From assembly GCF_018139145.2 (NCBI RefSeq), contig NC_059477.1, forward strand, positions 40,743,002-40,807,001: DNA of 64,000 nt, written 5' to 3'. The position numbers and the translations under genes are program-made. The stretch's first letter is position 1. Every line of letters begins with the position of its first letter. Shown here in pieces: positions 61,456 through 64,000 of the stretch. This DNA is from Gymnogyps californianus. Its lineage: Eukaryota; Chordata; Aves; Accipitriformes; Cathartidae. The notes under the pieces were generated by a model. That model was not told the DNA's origin and made no database searches. It worked only from the letters and a program-made list of their open reading frames with translations.

Positions 61456-64000
61456 TGGAAACGTTTCCCCTTTCCTCTTCTTTTGAATCTTTGTTTAGTA
61501 CTGGGGCAGGTCATTTGAAATCTGGGCAATATTCAGATATGCTTTCTTTCCCAGAAGGAAATAAAGCTTTACAGGCTCACTTTACAGAGGCAGCCAGTCC
61601 ACTCGGACTGCTGAGGTTTTGCAGCTCTCACAGGACGCTGCAAAATCCAGCAATCAGACCTGTGCAGCCGGAATGCTTTCAGAGGAGATGGCAATGCACA
61701 GAAACGGCGTATTATCTAAAAACAGGCTCGCACAATATGTTTCTATGGACATCAGAAACTAATCTTTGAAATGGTCCCTGATGAGAGCCGGATTGGCCCG
61801 AGCTGCCTTCTGAAAATGTTCCAACTCCTCCTTTGCATCCGGTGTGTGTTTATTGGAGAAAGAATAAGTTCTCATTTAAGTTCTGCACATGTATTTGCAC
61901 TGTGACCTTTTTAGCTGTTACCTCATGGCTATATCTGAAATTGGTAATAAAATGCAACTCATGGTAAAGAACTGCTAGGTGATTTTATACAACTATAATT
62001 TTACACTCTCAAAAGGCAGAATATGTAATTCCTTAAGCCACACACAGGAACTTGGTGATACTGGGCTGGATTTTTGTTTTCAAAGCCAACACCGTGTGAA
62101 TAAAGCCACCTCTATACAATGCTACAAATAATGAGCTAAACAGATATGCGTTTTAGCTGATCTTGACGCAGAGTGAGAAACCAATGTGAAGTCCCACTGA
62201 AGTGAGGATGCTACACAAATACAGATACAAACAGCTCCCGCAGCAGATGATTGTGCGTCTTAGTAGTTTTATATGTGTTTACCTATAACTGCTACATAAG
62301 TGTTTCTGAAGAGTCTCCTAAGTCCGACACACTTTAAAGAATTTCCAAGACATCCTATTGATGTGTGGAAAAATACAATGGACCGGTGTAAGTAATGACT
62401 GACAGGGAGAGGGAACCTTGGAAAATCTGGTTATATGCAAACTTCTCCTTTTCTTATATCAATTTATTGCATTCCATTGTTCTGATTTTAAGACTACAGT
62501 AAGGAGCCTTTGTGTTAGGTAGTGGTCAAATGCAAAGGAAGCCATAATATGAAAACCAAATATTTAATAACACTCAGTTTCCCCATAAAGTCCACACAGG
62601 CAGGCTCCTGCCACACACAGAAGAGCACTGAGCTCAGTGGTGCTCTACCCAGCCACGGGTTCAACTTCACTGACCCGACAGTACAGATACGGAAAAACTA
62701 TTTCAATGCAGAGACACTCTACGCAGTTTCTATACAGTAAACATACTCCGAGTTGTCCTAGTAGCTTGTTTATTAAAATAACTAAGTAAATAGAAACTAT
62801 GCCTGGTTTTGTGGCCCTCTCTTCAAAGTGCAATTGTATTTACATCAAGCAACGTTAGAGTATACTTACAATGAATGGATCTCAGAAATTTTTGGCTGGC
62901 TTGGAAGACTCTGATCAATCCTTTGAGCGAGATACCGAGTCATGAGGTTTTCCAGTATGTTACAACTGAGATCTGCAGTGAGTAAGAGCAGACGTGCAGT
63001 TTCTCTGGCTGCACTGCAGGTGAGTTCCCAAGGAAGGTCGGATCTGGAGGACAGAGCTGGGGCCACCAGGCACCTTCTTCCCCCCTGCAGCTGGGGGTCC
63101 CTCCCAGCAGGGTATTTCAGTTCCACTTTCTCTAAACAGAGGCTTCCAGGCAGACAGCTGGAGAGCTGCCATTTTTGTTTTTCATGGTGGAAAATAATTT
63201 GGAGGGCTAAACTAAAATTTTCTGGTAGAAGATATAAAAAACCCCCACATTTTCATTGAAAAGTAATTTACTCATTGCCTCCTAAACATAATCCTAACGA
63301 GCTAACTCTACTGTAGTTCACAAATTAACATGAACAAAGTCTAAATCAGAAGTTTGTCCTACCCTGCATTTCCAAATACTTATTGTTCAGGTTCAGAGCT
63401 CTTTAAAATACAGACAACTACATCCGTGTCTCAAAACAGAGACCACACATGTAGATGTTGTCACCTTCCAATTAAAACAAGACACAGCTAGCCAGTTTGT
63501 GCAAATGAGTCCATCTAGAGACATTTTTTCCCCCTATAGAAAGTATAATGACTTCCATCCTCTGCCTATGCTTATTCTGGGACTTAGATATTTCCTAAAA
63601 GATCTGAACAATCAGATCCAAATTCCTTGTGTATACAGAAGAGCAGAGCACAATGGAAAAGCTATTTCAAATCAGGTTCTGAAACACTCATACTGTGTTT
63701 TCAAATCAAGCTATGGGTATATTTCCAACCACTAAAGAGTGCCAACAAGTATTTAAAGCCTGAAAAGACTTAGCAGAAAGGTGGAGGTACAGCAAGGTAG
63801 CAAGATATGAGCCATCTGGAGCTACCCACAGGTACTTATAGATTACCCACTTGCTGTGCACCTGCAGGGAAGGAGACAGTCACCCGTGTTTCTGAACTGA
63901 CAGCAATATTGCAACCCAGCAGGTACATGCAGGTTATGCGGTGAGATTTAAACTAGAGGCATACTTTGTAAGTACACCAGCGTCTTGCTTTTCTACTACA
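61456..64000. other. Noncoding sequence, no gene seen
   Basis: Mixed DNA. A 119-codon frame (61410-61769) begins inside the MIR-like relic and has no motif. Splice-like words near 62950-63025 are noted as a finding. No repeat or RNA gene recognised in the remainder. Confidence 0.5.
62957..63019 (+). other. Weak exon-like segment with good donor
   Basis: GGTTTTCCAG at 62947-62956 could be an acceptor, and CTGCACTGCAG|GTGAGTTCC at 63019/63020 is a good donor. One frame through the interval is open. The acceptor has a short pyrimidine tract, so the pairing is doubtful. Confidence 0.13.

Overview
This window looks like a noncoding stretch of a bird (sauropsid) nuclear genome. The main evidence is the repeat content. 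Four CR1 LINE fragments are recognisable. One is a 3' end with the family's typical pentamer tail, here TTCTA units at 60690-60725. A few very old MIR-like SINE relics are also present. No Alu, B1, L1 or bacterial-type gene organisation is visible. Recognisable interspersed repeats add up to only about 2.3 kb of 64 kb, which fits the low repeat density of birds. Turtle or crocodile is the main alternative, since both also carry CR1 and the same old relics.

I find no convincing protein-coding gene. The open reading frames are short, stop-bounded by chance, and fall equally on both strands. The longest are 156 codons (3883-4353, minus) and 148 codons (39160-39606, plus), and neither has a domain or motif I recognise. 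The window is best read as a gene desert or the inside of very large introns. No rRNA, tRNA, snRNA or CRISPR array was recognised.

Layout: 1-9700 is AT-rich single-copy sequence with one faint MIR-like piece near 5490 and a small CpG-richer patch near 4080-4215. A MIR-like relic lies at 9735-9950. Around 11200-12300 is a stretch with the look of a conserved noncoding element. 12340-29740 is AT-rich, with an A tract (13784-13806), a MIR-like relic (15305-15430), a perfect 18-bp palindrome (16333-16350) and several regulatory-looking patches. 29750-30440 is the largest CR1 relic, including the degenerate end of its reverse transcriptase frame. 36050-36720 is the most enhancer-like block and contains a diverged tandem duplication. 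It is followed by an old repeat-like segment (36930-37130) and, at 37701-37798, overlapping exon-like splice signals on both strands. 39160-39600 is a GC-richer patch with another exon-like segment. 40805-41530 is the only CpG-island-like region and a candidate promoter. The right third holds CR1 relics at 48920-49335, 54080-54450 and 60560-60725, MIR-like relics at 55600-55770 and 61325-61455, and several micro- and minisatellites.

If the window has a function, it is probably regulatory or lncRNA-related: a CpG island, exon-like splice pairs 1-3.8 kb to its left, and a dense enhancer-like block 4 kb further left. This is inference from sequence appearance. Alignment to other vertebrates and RNA data would decide it. 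I did not find a new biological system here.
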